The notes under the pieces: generated by a model
Seen by the model: the letters and a program-made list of their open reading frames with translations, nothing else
What the model was told of the DNA's origin: nothing
Databases searched by the model: none
Program-made: the position numbers and the translations under genes
Shown here: piece after piece, positions 1 to 5,259 of the stretch
How the letters are laid out: the number at the start of each line of letters is the position of its first letter
Numbering within the stretch: the first letter of the stretch is position 1
DNA from: Dechloromonas sp.
GTDB lineage: Bacteria; Pseudomonadota; Gammaproteobacteria; Burkholderiales; Rhodocyclaceae
Assembly (NCBI GenBank): GCA_013693915.1
Contig: CP059264.1
Span: 3,219,510 to 3,224,917 of the forward strand
Reading direction: 5' to 3'
DNA: 5,408 nt

Positions 1-138
1 CTTGGTGCACAGGCGACCGCGGTTGGCAGGGTGGTCAGGATCGCCGCGGACGCCGGTGATCGCGCCGTTCCCGGTTTCGATGACGACGCCGCAGCCGACG
101 CCGCAATAACAACAGGTGGATTTGACTTGCCGGTTCAT
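1..138 (-). CDS. nasA: Assimilatory nitrate reductase catalytic subunit, N-terminus (partial, runs off left edge)
   Basis: Only the first 46 codons are present; the gene continues beyond base 1. The visible part is the N-terminal 4Fe-4S domain of a molybdopterin (MGD) oxidoreductase. Four cysteines form the pattern C9-x2-C12-x3-C16 ... C44, within TCCYCGVGCG near the start and GDPDHPANRGRLC at residues 32-44. The motif G-D-P-x-H-P-A-N-x-G-R-L-C before the fourth cysteine is typical of NasA/NarB-type cytoplasmic nitrate reductases, which reduce nitrate to nitrite for nitrogen assimilation. No signal peptide is seen, which fits a cytoplasmic enzyme. The ATG at 138 follows a strong Shine-Dalgarno sequence (AAGGA, 5-base spacer) and a sigma-54 promoter, which also favours a nitrogen-controlled gene. 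A formate dehydrogenase alpha subunit shares this fold and cannot be excluded from 46 residues, but the motif and promoter argue for NasA. Confidence 0.82.
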   Translation of the reverse strand, partial: MNRQVKSTCCYCGVGCGVVIETGNGAITGVRGDPDHPANRGRLCTK

Positions 139-143
139 GAAAT

Positions 144-150
144 TCCTTCC
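144..150 (-). promoter_or_regulatory. Ribosome binding site of the nasA-like gene
   Basis: GGAAGGA on the minus strand (150-144) ends 5 bases before the ATG at 138. It lies just inside the transcript predicted from the sigma-54 promoter. It fixes the start codon and leaves no room for a structured leader in an RpoN-driven transcript. Confidence 0.75.
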
Positions 151-162
151 GGACAGCCTCTG

Positions 163-178
163 AGCAACAGGCGTGCCA
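163..178 (-). promoter_or_regulatory. Sigma-54 (RpoN) -24/-12 promoter of the nasA-like gene
   Basis: On the minus strand bases 178-163 read TGGCACGCCTGTTGCT, a full match to the sigma-54 consensus TGGCACG-N4-TTGCW. The GG (177-176) and GC (165-164) elements have the required 12-base phase. The predicted start is near base 152, which gives a leader of only about 14 bases before the ATG at 138. This implies transcription by RpoN holoenzyme with an activator such as NtrC, as is known for many proteobacterial nitrate-assimilation genes. Confidence 0.9.
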
Positions 179-268
179 TGTGGAAGGATCATCCTGGAAA
201 CCGCAGTTGACCGCTTGTATTCCCGTCAGCAACCCCATGAACACCGACTCCTGTCCCTCCGCCAAGCA

Positions 269-283
269 TCACCTGAACGGTGA
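269..283 (-). promoter_or_regulatory. Possible NtrC enhancer site (TCACC-N5-GGTGA dyad)
   Basis: A perfect inverted repeat, TCACC GTTCA GGTGA, lies at 283-269 on the minus strand. Its core CACC-N5-GGTG matches the inner part of the NtrC-binding consensus TGCACC-N5-GGTGCA, while the outermost bases differ. Its centre (276) is about 125 bases upstream of the predicted sigma-54 start, within the usual enhancer distance. The dyad is seen in the sequence; the assignment to NtrC is inference. Confidence 0.5.
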
Positions 284-328
284 CAGCGCTACGCACCCGC
301 TGCCACGTCCGGTCGGGCATCTGGCTTT

Positions 329-382
329 GTCGCTCCGCCTTGCAGGCATGAGCCTGCGGCGTTGTCGCTTCGCGCCAGCGAC
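329..382. repeat. Intergenic hairpin cluster with three GTCGCT copies
   Basis: On the plus strand a strong stem runs CGCC-TT-GCAGGC (335-346, entering after TC) around a 4-base ATGA loop to GCCTGCGGCG (352-361). That is ten base pairs with one TT bulge. GTCGCT occurs directly before it (329-334) and directly after it (364-369), and its inverse AGCGAC follows at 377-382. The last two form a second hairpin with a 7-base loop. The block lies between the sspB terminator and the sigma-54 promoter, so neither flanking transcript should contain it. It resembles a small dispersed intergenic repeat (REP-like), but copy number cannot be judged from one window. Confidence 0.5.
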
Positions 383-443
383 CCACCCAAACGCACCAGC
401 GGGCGCGTCCAACAGCGGTTTTCAGGAACATCGGTCGGAATGC

Positions 444-473
444 AAAAAGGGAGATCCCTTCCGGAAATCTCCC
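444..473 (-). terminator. Rho-independent terminator after sspB
   Basis: On the minus strand GGGAGAT (473-467), an 11-base spacer and ATCTCCC (455-449) form a 7-bp GC-rich stem, followed at once by five T residues (448-444). It lies about 30 bases downstream of the sspB stop codon, as expected for the end of the sspAB (or pet-sspAB) transcript. In the opposite direction the stem is followed only by CATTTTG, so any plus-strand activity would be weak. Confidence 0.85.
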
Positions 474-504
474 CATTTTGGTGCGTCGACCGCAACCGGC
501 GGCC

Positions 505-933
505 CTATTTGATGCGTTGCAGCTTCGGACGCCCACCTTCCGGGCGCGGTGGTTCGGGAGCGTCGTCGCCGGCACCCCCGCTCCTGCTCGGGGGCGCCTC
601 GCCGGCGGGCGCGGCGGCGTTACCTTCGATCTCGAAAGCCATCCCGGCGCCGTTCTCGCGCGAATAGATGGCCGTCACCTGCGCCACCGGCACCGACAAT
701 TCGCGGGCCACGCCGGCGAAGCGGGCCTGGAACTCGATGAAGTCATTGCCGATCAGCAGCTTGTTGCTGGCATCCGGGCCGATATTGAGCACGATCTGTC
801 CGTCGCGGATGAATTCGCGCGGAACGCGCGTCCGCGCATCGACCTGCACAGCAATGTAGGGCGTGAAGCCGTTATCGCAGCACCATTCCCAGATGGCCCG
901 CAACAGATAGGGTTTGGTCGACGGCAGATCCAT
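505..933 (-). CDS. sspB: ClpXP protease specificity-enhancing factor SspB
   Basis: The product is 142 aa. SspB is a dimeric cytoplasmic adaptor that binds ssrA-tagged peptides released by trans-translation and delivers them to the ClpXP protease. Residues 1-105 form the substrate-binding domain and begin MDLPSTKPYLLRAIWEW, a characteristic SspB start, with NGFTPYIAVQVD at 21-32. Residues 106-132 are a flexible linker rich in Ala, Pro and Gly. The last residues, GGRPKLQRIK, match the C-terminal ClpX-docking (XB) motif of the family. The start lies 3 bases after the sspA stop codon, so the two are co-transcribed and probably translationally coupled, an arrangement conserved in many beta- and gammaproteobacteria. 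Length and both termini are normal. The terminator at 444-473 follows. Confidence 0.95.
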   Translation of the reverse strand: MDLPSTKPYLLRAIWEWCCDNGFTPYIAVQVDARTRVPREFIRDGQIVLNIGPDASNKLLIGNDFIEFQARFAGVARELSVPVAQVTAIYSRENGAGMAFEIEGNAAAPAGEAPPSRSGGAGDDAPEPPRPEGGRPKLQRIK

Positions 934-936
934 GGG

Positions 937-1533
937 CTACTTGCGCATCGCCTTTTCGGACGGCGTCAGCGCATCGATGAAGCCCTGGCGACTGAAGATG
1001 CGCTCGGCATACTTCATCAACGGCGCGGCATTCTTGCCGAGATCGATGGCGTAGTGGTCGAGACGCCACAGCAGCGGTGCGATCGCCACGTCGAGCATCG
1101 AAAATTCGTCACCCAGCATGAACTTCTGCTTGTTGAAGATGGGAATGATCTCGGTCAGGCGGGCGCGAATTTCCTGGCGCGCCTTGTCGGCGGTCTTGGA
1201 GTGCTTTTCTATCGTGTCCATGAACGAGAAGATTTCGCGCTCCATCCCGACCAGCAACTGACGGGCGCGGGCACGCATGATCGGATCCGCAGGCATCAAT
1301 TGCGGATGCGGAAAGCGTTCGTCGATGTATTCGTTGATGATGTTCGGCTCGAACAGCACCAGGTCGCGCTCGACCAGCACCGGCACGCGGTTGTGCGGGT
1401 TGATCATCGCCAGGTCCTCCGGCTTGTTGAACATGTCGACATCGATGACCTGGAAATCCATGCCCTTTTCGTAGAGGACAATCCGGCAGCGATGGCTGAA
1501 TGGGCAGGTCGTGCCCGAGTAGAGGTTCATCAT
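937..1533 (-). CDS. sspA: Stringent starvation protein A (SspA), GST-fold RNA polymerase-associated regulator
   Basis: The product is 198 aa. SspA has a glutathione S-transferase fold but normally lacks GST activity. In Escherichia coli it binds RNA polymerase and affects stationary-phase and acid-stress gene expression. The thioredoxin-like N-terminal domain (about 1-80) carries CPFSHR at 10-15, the conserved V50-P51 (the cis-proline position of GSTs) and the family PHP motif at 75-77 (FPHPQLMP), a surface patch important for E. coli SspA. The helical C-terminal domain spans about 85-185. The start is a tandem ATG-ATG (1533 and 1530). GAAGG lies 9 bases before the first ATG and GGAA lies close to the second, so the start is uncertain by one codon. 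The gene follows petC after about 80 bp containing a stem-loop. No separate sspA promoter is obvious, so read-through from petABC is likely. Confidence 0.95.
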   Translation of the reverse strand: MMNLYSGTTCPFSHRCRIVLYEKGMDFQVIDVDMFNKPEDLAMINPHNRVPVLVERDLVLFEPNIINEYIDERFPHPQLMPADPIMRARARQLLVGMEREIFSFMDTIEKHSKTADKARQEIRARLTEIIPIFNKQKFMLGDEFSMLDVAIAPLLWRLDHYAIDLGKNAAPLMKYAERIFSRQGFIDALTPSEKAMRK

Positions 1534-1559
1534 TTCCAGAAACCTTCAGAATGGGATTC

Positions 1560-1594
1560 GGCATCGGGGTTGACCTGAGCCAACCCGCGATGCC
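1560..1594 (-). repeat. Long stem-loop between petC and sspA
   Basis: GGCATCG (1594-1588 on the minus strand) pairs with CGATGCC (1566-1560), and inside it GGGTTG pairs with CAACCC. This gives 13 base pairs with one bulged C and an 8-base loop. No T run follows, so it is not a standard intrinsic terminator. It lies between the petC stop (1615) and the sspA start (1533). It could be an RNA-stability or processing element, or a partial attenuator that sets the ratio of bc1 to SspAB expression. That role is inference. Confidence 0.6.
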
Positions 1595-1614
1595 GTCAGC
1601 TGACCCGGAAAGGA

Positions 1615-2324
1615 TCAGTGAATGTCTTTCCAGTAGTTCTTTTTCAGTGCATAGGCCAGCACGAAGAGCACAGCCAGGAAAGCAAGAACGAACCAGCCAA
1701 GACGCTGGCGGTACAACTGGTTCGGCTCTGCCATCCAGACCATGAAGGCAACCAGATCGGAAACCGCCTTGTCGTACTCGGCCGGAGAGAGTTCCCCGGA
1801 ACGGCGAGTCCGAGCTTGTGGGTCTCGGGGTTCATGACCTGGATCCCCTGTAGTTGCCACAGGACGTGCGGCATGCCAACGTTCTCGAAGACGACGTTAT
1901 TCCAGCCGGTCGGGCGCTTCTCGTCACGATAGAAGGAGCGCAGATAGGTGTACAGCCAGTCGGCACCGGAACCCATCTCGGAAGCCCGCGCCCGCGAGAT
2001 GACCGTAAGGTCGGGCGGAGCCGCACCGAACCACTGCTTCTGTTCATCGGAGCGGGCGGCGACCGTCATCTGATCGCCGATCTTGTCGGACGTGAACATC
2101 AGGTAGTCCTTCACCTGCTGCTCGGTCAAGCCAATTTCGGTCAGCTTGTTGTAACGCAGGTGCGAAGCGCCGTGGCAGTTCAGGCAGTAGTTCACGAACA
2201 GTTTGGCGCCATTCTGCAGTGCCGCCTCGTCGCCGACCCCGCCTGGCCAGCGGTCGAGGTGAGCACCGCCGCTCGCGAGAGCGGCTAGAGGCGCAAACAG
2301 CAATGCCATCAGAAATTTTTTCAT
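1615..2324 (-). CDS. petC: Cytochrome c1 of the bc1 complex (frame broken by one missing base)
   Basis: Cytochrome c1 takes electrons from the Rieske protein and passes them to soluble cytochrome c; it is anchored in the membrane facing the periplasm. From ATG 2324 the protein begins with a signal peptide (MKKFLMALLFAPLAALAS), then has the heme c site C47-L-N-C50-H51 and a GMPHVLW segment whose M151 is the likely axial ligand. The frame is lost at the C run 1794-1797: upstream it reads to ...LGLAVPG, and the correct continuation LSPAEYDKAV ... KKNYWKDIH lies in another frame and stops at 1615. One extra base in that run restores a normal 236-aa protein with its C-terminal anchor (about 210-227). 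Read as given, the original frame ends at 1644 with an unrelated tail. ATG 2324 follows GAGG by 9 bases; in-frame GTG 2339, which overlaps the petB stop, and ATG 2333 are alternatives. A sequencing error is more likely than a pseudogene. Confidence 0.9.
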
Positions 2325-2335
2325 TTTTCGCATCC

Positions 2336-3637
2336 TCACTTCATCGTCACGCGTTCAGGCACGGGCTTGAACTTGTCCATGCGGGACCACCACGGCATGC
2401 CCAGGAAGAAACCGAAGTAGAACAGCGTGCAGATCTGCGAGACCAGTTCGCCCATCGGGGACGGCGGTTGCGTGCCGAGATAACCGAGAATGAAGAAGCA
2501 GATCACGAACAGGGTCAGCAGGGTCTTGAAGATCGGGCCGCGATAGCGGATGGATTTGACCGGGCTGCGGTCGAGCCAGGGCAGGAAGGCGAAGATCACG
2601 ACCGAGGCCCCCATCGCCACCACACCCCAGAACTTGGCATCGAGCCCGAAGAAGTTCCAGACCATGGCGCGCAGGATCGAATAGTAGGGCGTGAAATACC
2701 AGACCGGCGCGATGTGCGGCGGGGTCTTGAGCGGATCGGCCGGGTAGAAATTGTTGTACTCGAGGAAGTAGCCGCCGCCTTCCGGCGCGAAGAAGAGCAC
2801 CGCCGAGAAGACCATCAGGAAGACCACGACGCCGACGATGTCCTTCACCGTGTAATACGGATGGAAGGGGATGCCGTCGCGCGGGATGCCGTTGGCGTCC
2901 TTGTTGGCCTTGATCTCTATGCCATCAGGATTGTTCGACCCGGTCTCGTGCAGCGCCAGGATGTGCGCGGCCACAAGGCCGAGCAGCACAAGCGGGAAAG
3001 CGATGACGTGGAACGAGAAGAAGCGGTTGAGCGTCGCGTCGCCGACAACGTAGTCGCCGCGGATGATCAGGGACAGATCGGGACCGATCAGGGGCAGTGC
3101 CGAGAACAGGTTCACGATCACCTGCGCTCCCCAGAACGACATCTGGCCCCAAGGAAGCAGATAGCCAAAGAAGGCTTCGCCCATCAGCACGAGGAAGATG
3201 CCGACGCCGAACAGCCAGGTCAGCTCGCGCGGCTTGCGGTAGGAGCCGTAGAGCAGTCCGCGGAACATGTGAAGGTAAACCACGATGAAGAAGGCCGAGG
3301 CGCCGGTCGAGTGCATGTAGCGGATCAGCCAGCCGCCGGGCACGTCGCGCATGATGTACTCGACGCTGGCGAACGCAACCGGGACGCCATTGGCGTTCAG
3401 CGCGGCATCCGGCTTGTAGTGCATGACCAGGAAGATGCCGGTGACGATCTGGATGACCAGAACCAGCAACGCCAGGGAACCGAAGAAATACCAGAAATTG
3501 AAATTCTTCGGAGCGTAGTACTCGGAGAGGTGTTCCTTCCACAGCGACGTGGCCGGGAAGCGGGCGTTCACCCACTCTAGGGCGTTGCCGCCGAGCGACC
3601 CGTCGGACTTGTACTTTTCGACTTTGCCAGCAGCCAT
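2336..3637 (-). CDS. petB: Cytochrome b subunit of the bc1 complex
   Basis: The product is 433 aa, the full bacterial cytochrome b rather than a split b6/subunit IV pair. It is the membrane core of the bc1 complex, oxidising ubiquinol at the Qo site and reducing quinone at Qi with two b hemes. Many hydrophobic helices are visible. Heme-ligand histidines are H109 and H123 in helix B (RYMHSTG and YLHMFRG), and H210 and H225 in helix D (FFSFH ... VAAHILALH). HETGSNNPDG follows at 230-239. The Qo motif is PVWY (311-314) instead of the mitochondrial PEWY. The start MAAGKVEKYK at 3637 is set by GGGAG 7 bases upstream; reading further upstream in the same frame only overlaps petA. The gap to petA is 2 bases. 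The stop codon lies 11 bases before the preferred petC ATG and overlaps an alternative petC GTG, so the three genes form one operon. Confidence 0.97.
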   Translation of the reverse strand: MAAGKVEKYKSDGSLGGNALEWVNARFPATSLWKEHLSEYYAPKNFNFWYFFGSLALLVLVIQIVTGIFLVMHYKPDAALNANGVPVAFASVEYIMRDVPGGWLIRYMHSTGASAFFIVVYLHMFRGLLYGSYRKPRELTWLFGVGIFLVLMGEAFFGYLLPWGQMSFWGAQVIVNLFSALPLIGPDLSLIIRGDYVVGDATLNRFFSFHVIAFPLVLLGLVAAHILALHETGSNNPDGIEIKANKDANGIPRDGIPFHPYYTVKDIVGVVVFLMVFSAVLFFAPEGGGYFLEYNNFYPADPLKTPPHIAPVWYFTPYYSILRAMVWNFFGLDAKFWGVVAMGASVVIFAFLPWLDRSPVKSIRYRGPIFKTLLTLFVICFFILGYLGTQPPSPMGELVSQICTLFYFGFFLGMPWWSRMDKFKPVPERVTMK

Positions 3638-3639
3638 TT

Positions 3640-4236
3640 CTATGCTCCCTTCTTGTCTTCGCCGATCAGGATGCGCGTATCCGAGAGATACACGTGCGGC
3701 GGCACTTCGAGATTGGTCGGGGCAGGCTTCGCCTTGAAAACGCGACCGGCGAAGTCGAACGTCGAGCCGTGGCACGGGCACAGGAAGCCGCCGAGCCAGT
3801 CAGCAGGCATGCCCTCATCGGCCCCGGGCTTGAACTTCGACGATGGCGAGCAGCCGAGGTGCGTGCAGATGCCGATGACAACCATATATTCCGGCTTGAT
3901 CGAGCGGTTTTCATTCTGGGCGTAAGCCGGCTGCATATCCTTTTCCGACTTCGGATCGGCCATCTGATCATTGAGCTTGGGCAGCGTGGCCAGCATTTCC
4001 TTGGTCCGGTTGATGATCCAGACCGGCTTGCCGCGCCATTCGACTGTCATCATCTGGCCGGCTTCAAGCTTGCCGATTTCGGCTTCCACCGGTGCGCCTG
4101 CTGCCTTGGCGCGCTCGGACGGAAGCAAGCTGGAGACGAACGGCACCAGTACGGCAACCGCACCCGCCCCGCCCACGGCCGCAGTAGCGACGATCAGACG
4201 CCGTCTGCCGCAGTCCATTTTTCCTTGATTGCTCAT
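3640..4236 (-). CDS. petA: Ubiquinol-cytochrome c reductase iron-sulfur (Rieske) subunit
   Basis: The product is 198 aa, a normal length. The Rieske protein carries a 2Fe-2S cluster that takes the first electron from ubiquinol at the Qo site and moves it to cytochrome c1. The N-terminus has a Tat-type sequence (GRRRLIVATAA at 10-20) followed by a hydrophobic segment to about residue 37, which serves as an uncleaved membrane anchor. The cluster-binding boxes are C124-T-H126-L-G-C129 and C153-P-C155-H156-G-S158. C124, H126, C153 and H156 are the cluster ligands, and C129/C155 form the family disulfide. It is the first gene of the pet operon, with a promoter about 40 bases upstream. The ATG at 4236 is preceded by AGGGG at a suitable distance; an in-frame ATG at 4218 is less likely. 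Confidence 0.97.
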   Translation of the reverse strand: MSNQGKMDCGRRRLIVATAAVGGAGAVAVLVPFVSSLLPSERAKAAGAPVEAEIGKLEAGQMMTVEWRGKPVWIINRTKEMLATLPKLNDQMADPKSEKDMQPAYAQNENRSIKPEYMVVIGICTHLGCSPSSKFKPGADEGMPADWLGGFLCPCHGSTFDFAGRVFKAKPAPTNLEVPPHVYLSDTRILIGEDKKGA

Positions 4237-4283
4237 TACGCTGACCCCTAAAGGAGTTGAATGGGATTAAAAAGAAACGCTAA

Positions 4284-4311
4284 ATTATACGCTACGGGAA
4301 CTCGCCATAAA
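4284..4311 (-). promoter_or_regulatory. Sigma-70 type promoter of the petABC operon
   Basis: On the minus strand a perfect TATAAT -10 box lies at 4289-4284. A weak -35 candidate, TTTATG, lies at 4311-4306 with a 16-base spacer. The expected start is near 4277, about 40 bases before the petA ATG. This stretch is clearly AT-rich against the surrounding GC-rich coding DNA. The -10 box is strong and the -35 uncertain, so an activator or upstream element may help. Confidence 0.65.
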
Positions 4312-4319
4312 AGCCATTG

Positions 4320-4918
4320 TCACGCTGAACACGTCCTGCGCTCCCGCAAAGCCTGGGCCAGGGTTCCGCTATCGACATATTCGAGCTCACCACCGACCGG
4401 CACGCCGCGGGCGATTCGTGTCACGTCGATCCCCTTCGGCTGCAGCATGGCGGCGATGTAGTGTGCGGTCGCCTCGCCTTCGTTGGTGTAGTTGGTTGCC
4501 AGAATCACCTCCCGGACCACACCGTCGAGGGCGCGTGCAACCAGCTGCTCGAGGCCGAGTTCACGGGCGCCGACCCCATCCAGCGGGGAGATTCGACCCA
4601 TCAGGACGTAATAAAGCCCATGATAGGAATGCGTCTGTTCCATCATGTTCATGTCAACCGGGGTTTCGACCACGCACAGCAACGACGCATCGCGGCGGGG
4701 CGACGCGCAGCGTTCGCAGATCTCGTTTTCGGCAAAGGTGTTGCAGCGCCGGCAATGGCGCACCGATGCCAGCGCACTTGTCAAGGCGTCCCCAAGATGC
4801 TGCGCCCCTTTCCGGTCGTGCTGCAGAAGGTGATAGGCCATGCGCTGAGCCGACTTCGGCCCTACGCCAGGCAAACAGCGCAGCGCTTCAATCAGCGCCT
4901 GCAGACCCGAGGGTTCAC
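4320..4918 (-). CDS. recR: Recombination mediator RecR (start region out of frame by one base)
   Basis: RecR works with RecF/RecO to load RecA onto gapped, SSB-coated DNA during recombinational repair. The helix-hairpin-helix ([13 protein letters not shown], residues 16-28), the four-cysteine zinc finger (C56-x2-C59-x8-C68-x2-C71) and the Toprim domain (about 79-175, with GGELEYVD at 176-183) are all present. The frame is intact only from about 4910 to the stop. Upstream, the same frame contains no ATG or GTG before the ybaB stop; the nearest start in frame is TTG 4874, which would remove part of the helix-hairpin-helix. A GTG at 4918 is one base out of frame. Adding one base to the three-G run at 4911-4913 gives [20 protein letters not shown] and a 199-aa protein, the normal family length. 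I therefore give the full span and suspect a sequence error. Numbering follows the repaired protein. Confidence 0.9.
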
Positions 4919-4922
4919 GCGC

Positions 4923-5246
4923 TCAGAAGGGCAGCTTCAGCCCGGGCGGCAGGTTCAAACCCGCCGCAAAGCCGGCCATCTTTTCCTTGCTCAACTCCTC
5001 GCCGCGACGCACGGCATCGTTGATGGCGGCAGCTACGAGGTCTTCAAGCATCTCGCGGTCATCGAGGACCGACGGATCGATACTGACCCGACGGACGTCA
5101 TGGGAACAGGTCATCACCACCTTGACCATGCCGGCACCGGACTGCCCTTCAACCTCCGTCAGCGCAAGCTGCTCCTGCGCCTTCCTCATGTTGTCCTGCA
5201 TCACCTGGGCCTGCTTCATCAGGCCCGCCAAGCCACCTTTCATCAT
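4923..5246 (-). CDS. ybaB: YbaB/EbfC family nucleoid-associated protein
   Basis: The product is 107 aa, a normal family length. YbaB/EbfC proteins are small homodimers that bind DNA and are thought to help organise the nucleoid; their exact role is unsettled. Seen here are the Met/Gln-rich helical start ([20 protein letters not shown]), the [10 protein letters not shown] strand segment (34-43), an acidic central part with [12 protein letters not shown] (68-79), and a Gly/Pro/Leu-rich tail ([10 protein letters not shown]) typical of the family. The start is a tandem ATG at 5246/5243, with GGAG 8 bases before the first. It sits 13 bases after dnaX and just before recR, the conserved dnaX-ybaB-recR order, which suggests a link to replication or repair. 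Confidence 0.95.
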   Translation of the reverse strand: MMKGGLAGLMKQAQVMQDNMRKAQEQLALTEVEGQSGAGMVKVVMTCSHDVRRVSIDPSVLDDREMLEDLVAAAINDAVRRGEELSKEKMAGFAAGLNLPPGLKLPF

Positions 5247-5259
5247 GTCTTGATCTCCG

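Noticed and set aside
335..361. The strong hairpin as an ANTAR-type (NasT/NasR) antitermination leader for nasA
   Set aside because: Its 4-base loop lacks the six-base A1/G4 loop pattern of ANTAR targets, and it lies upstream of the predicted sigma-54 start, so it would not be in that transcript.
189..575. Open frames on both strands in the sspB-nasA gap
   Set aside because: They span a terminator, hairpins and a sigma-54 promoter, show no family motif, and have low-complexity Arg/Thr/Gln-rich products. I treat the gap as non-coding.
478..1578. A 366-codon open frame on the plus strand opposite sspB and sspA
   Set aside because: It is a complement-strand shadow of two well-supported genes, rich in His, Arg, Asp and Val, and it begins inside the sspB terminator region.
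1790..1800. Programmed -1 ribosomal frameshifting in petC
   Set aside because: The in-frame codons CCG GGG do not form an X-XXY-YYZ slippery site, and conserved cytochrome c1 needs no frameshift. A missing base is the simpler explanation.
2219..3580. A 453-codon open frame on the plus strand opposite petB and petC
   Set aside because: It is antisense to a clear cytochrome b gene. Its product is dominated by Arg, Glu, Asp, His and Gln, as expected from the complement of hydrophobic codons in GC-rich DNA. No recognisable domain is seen.
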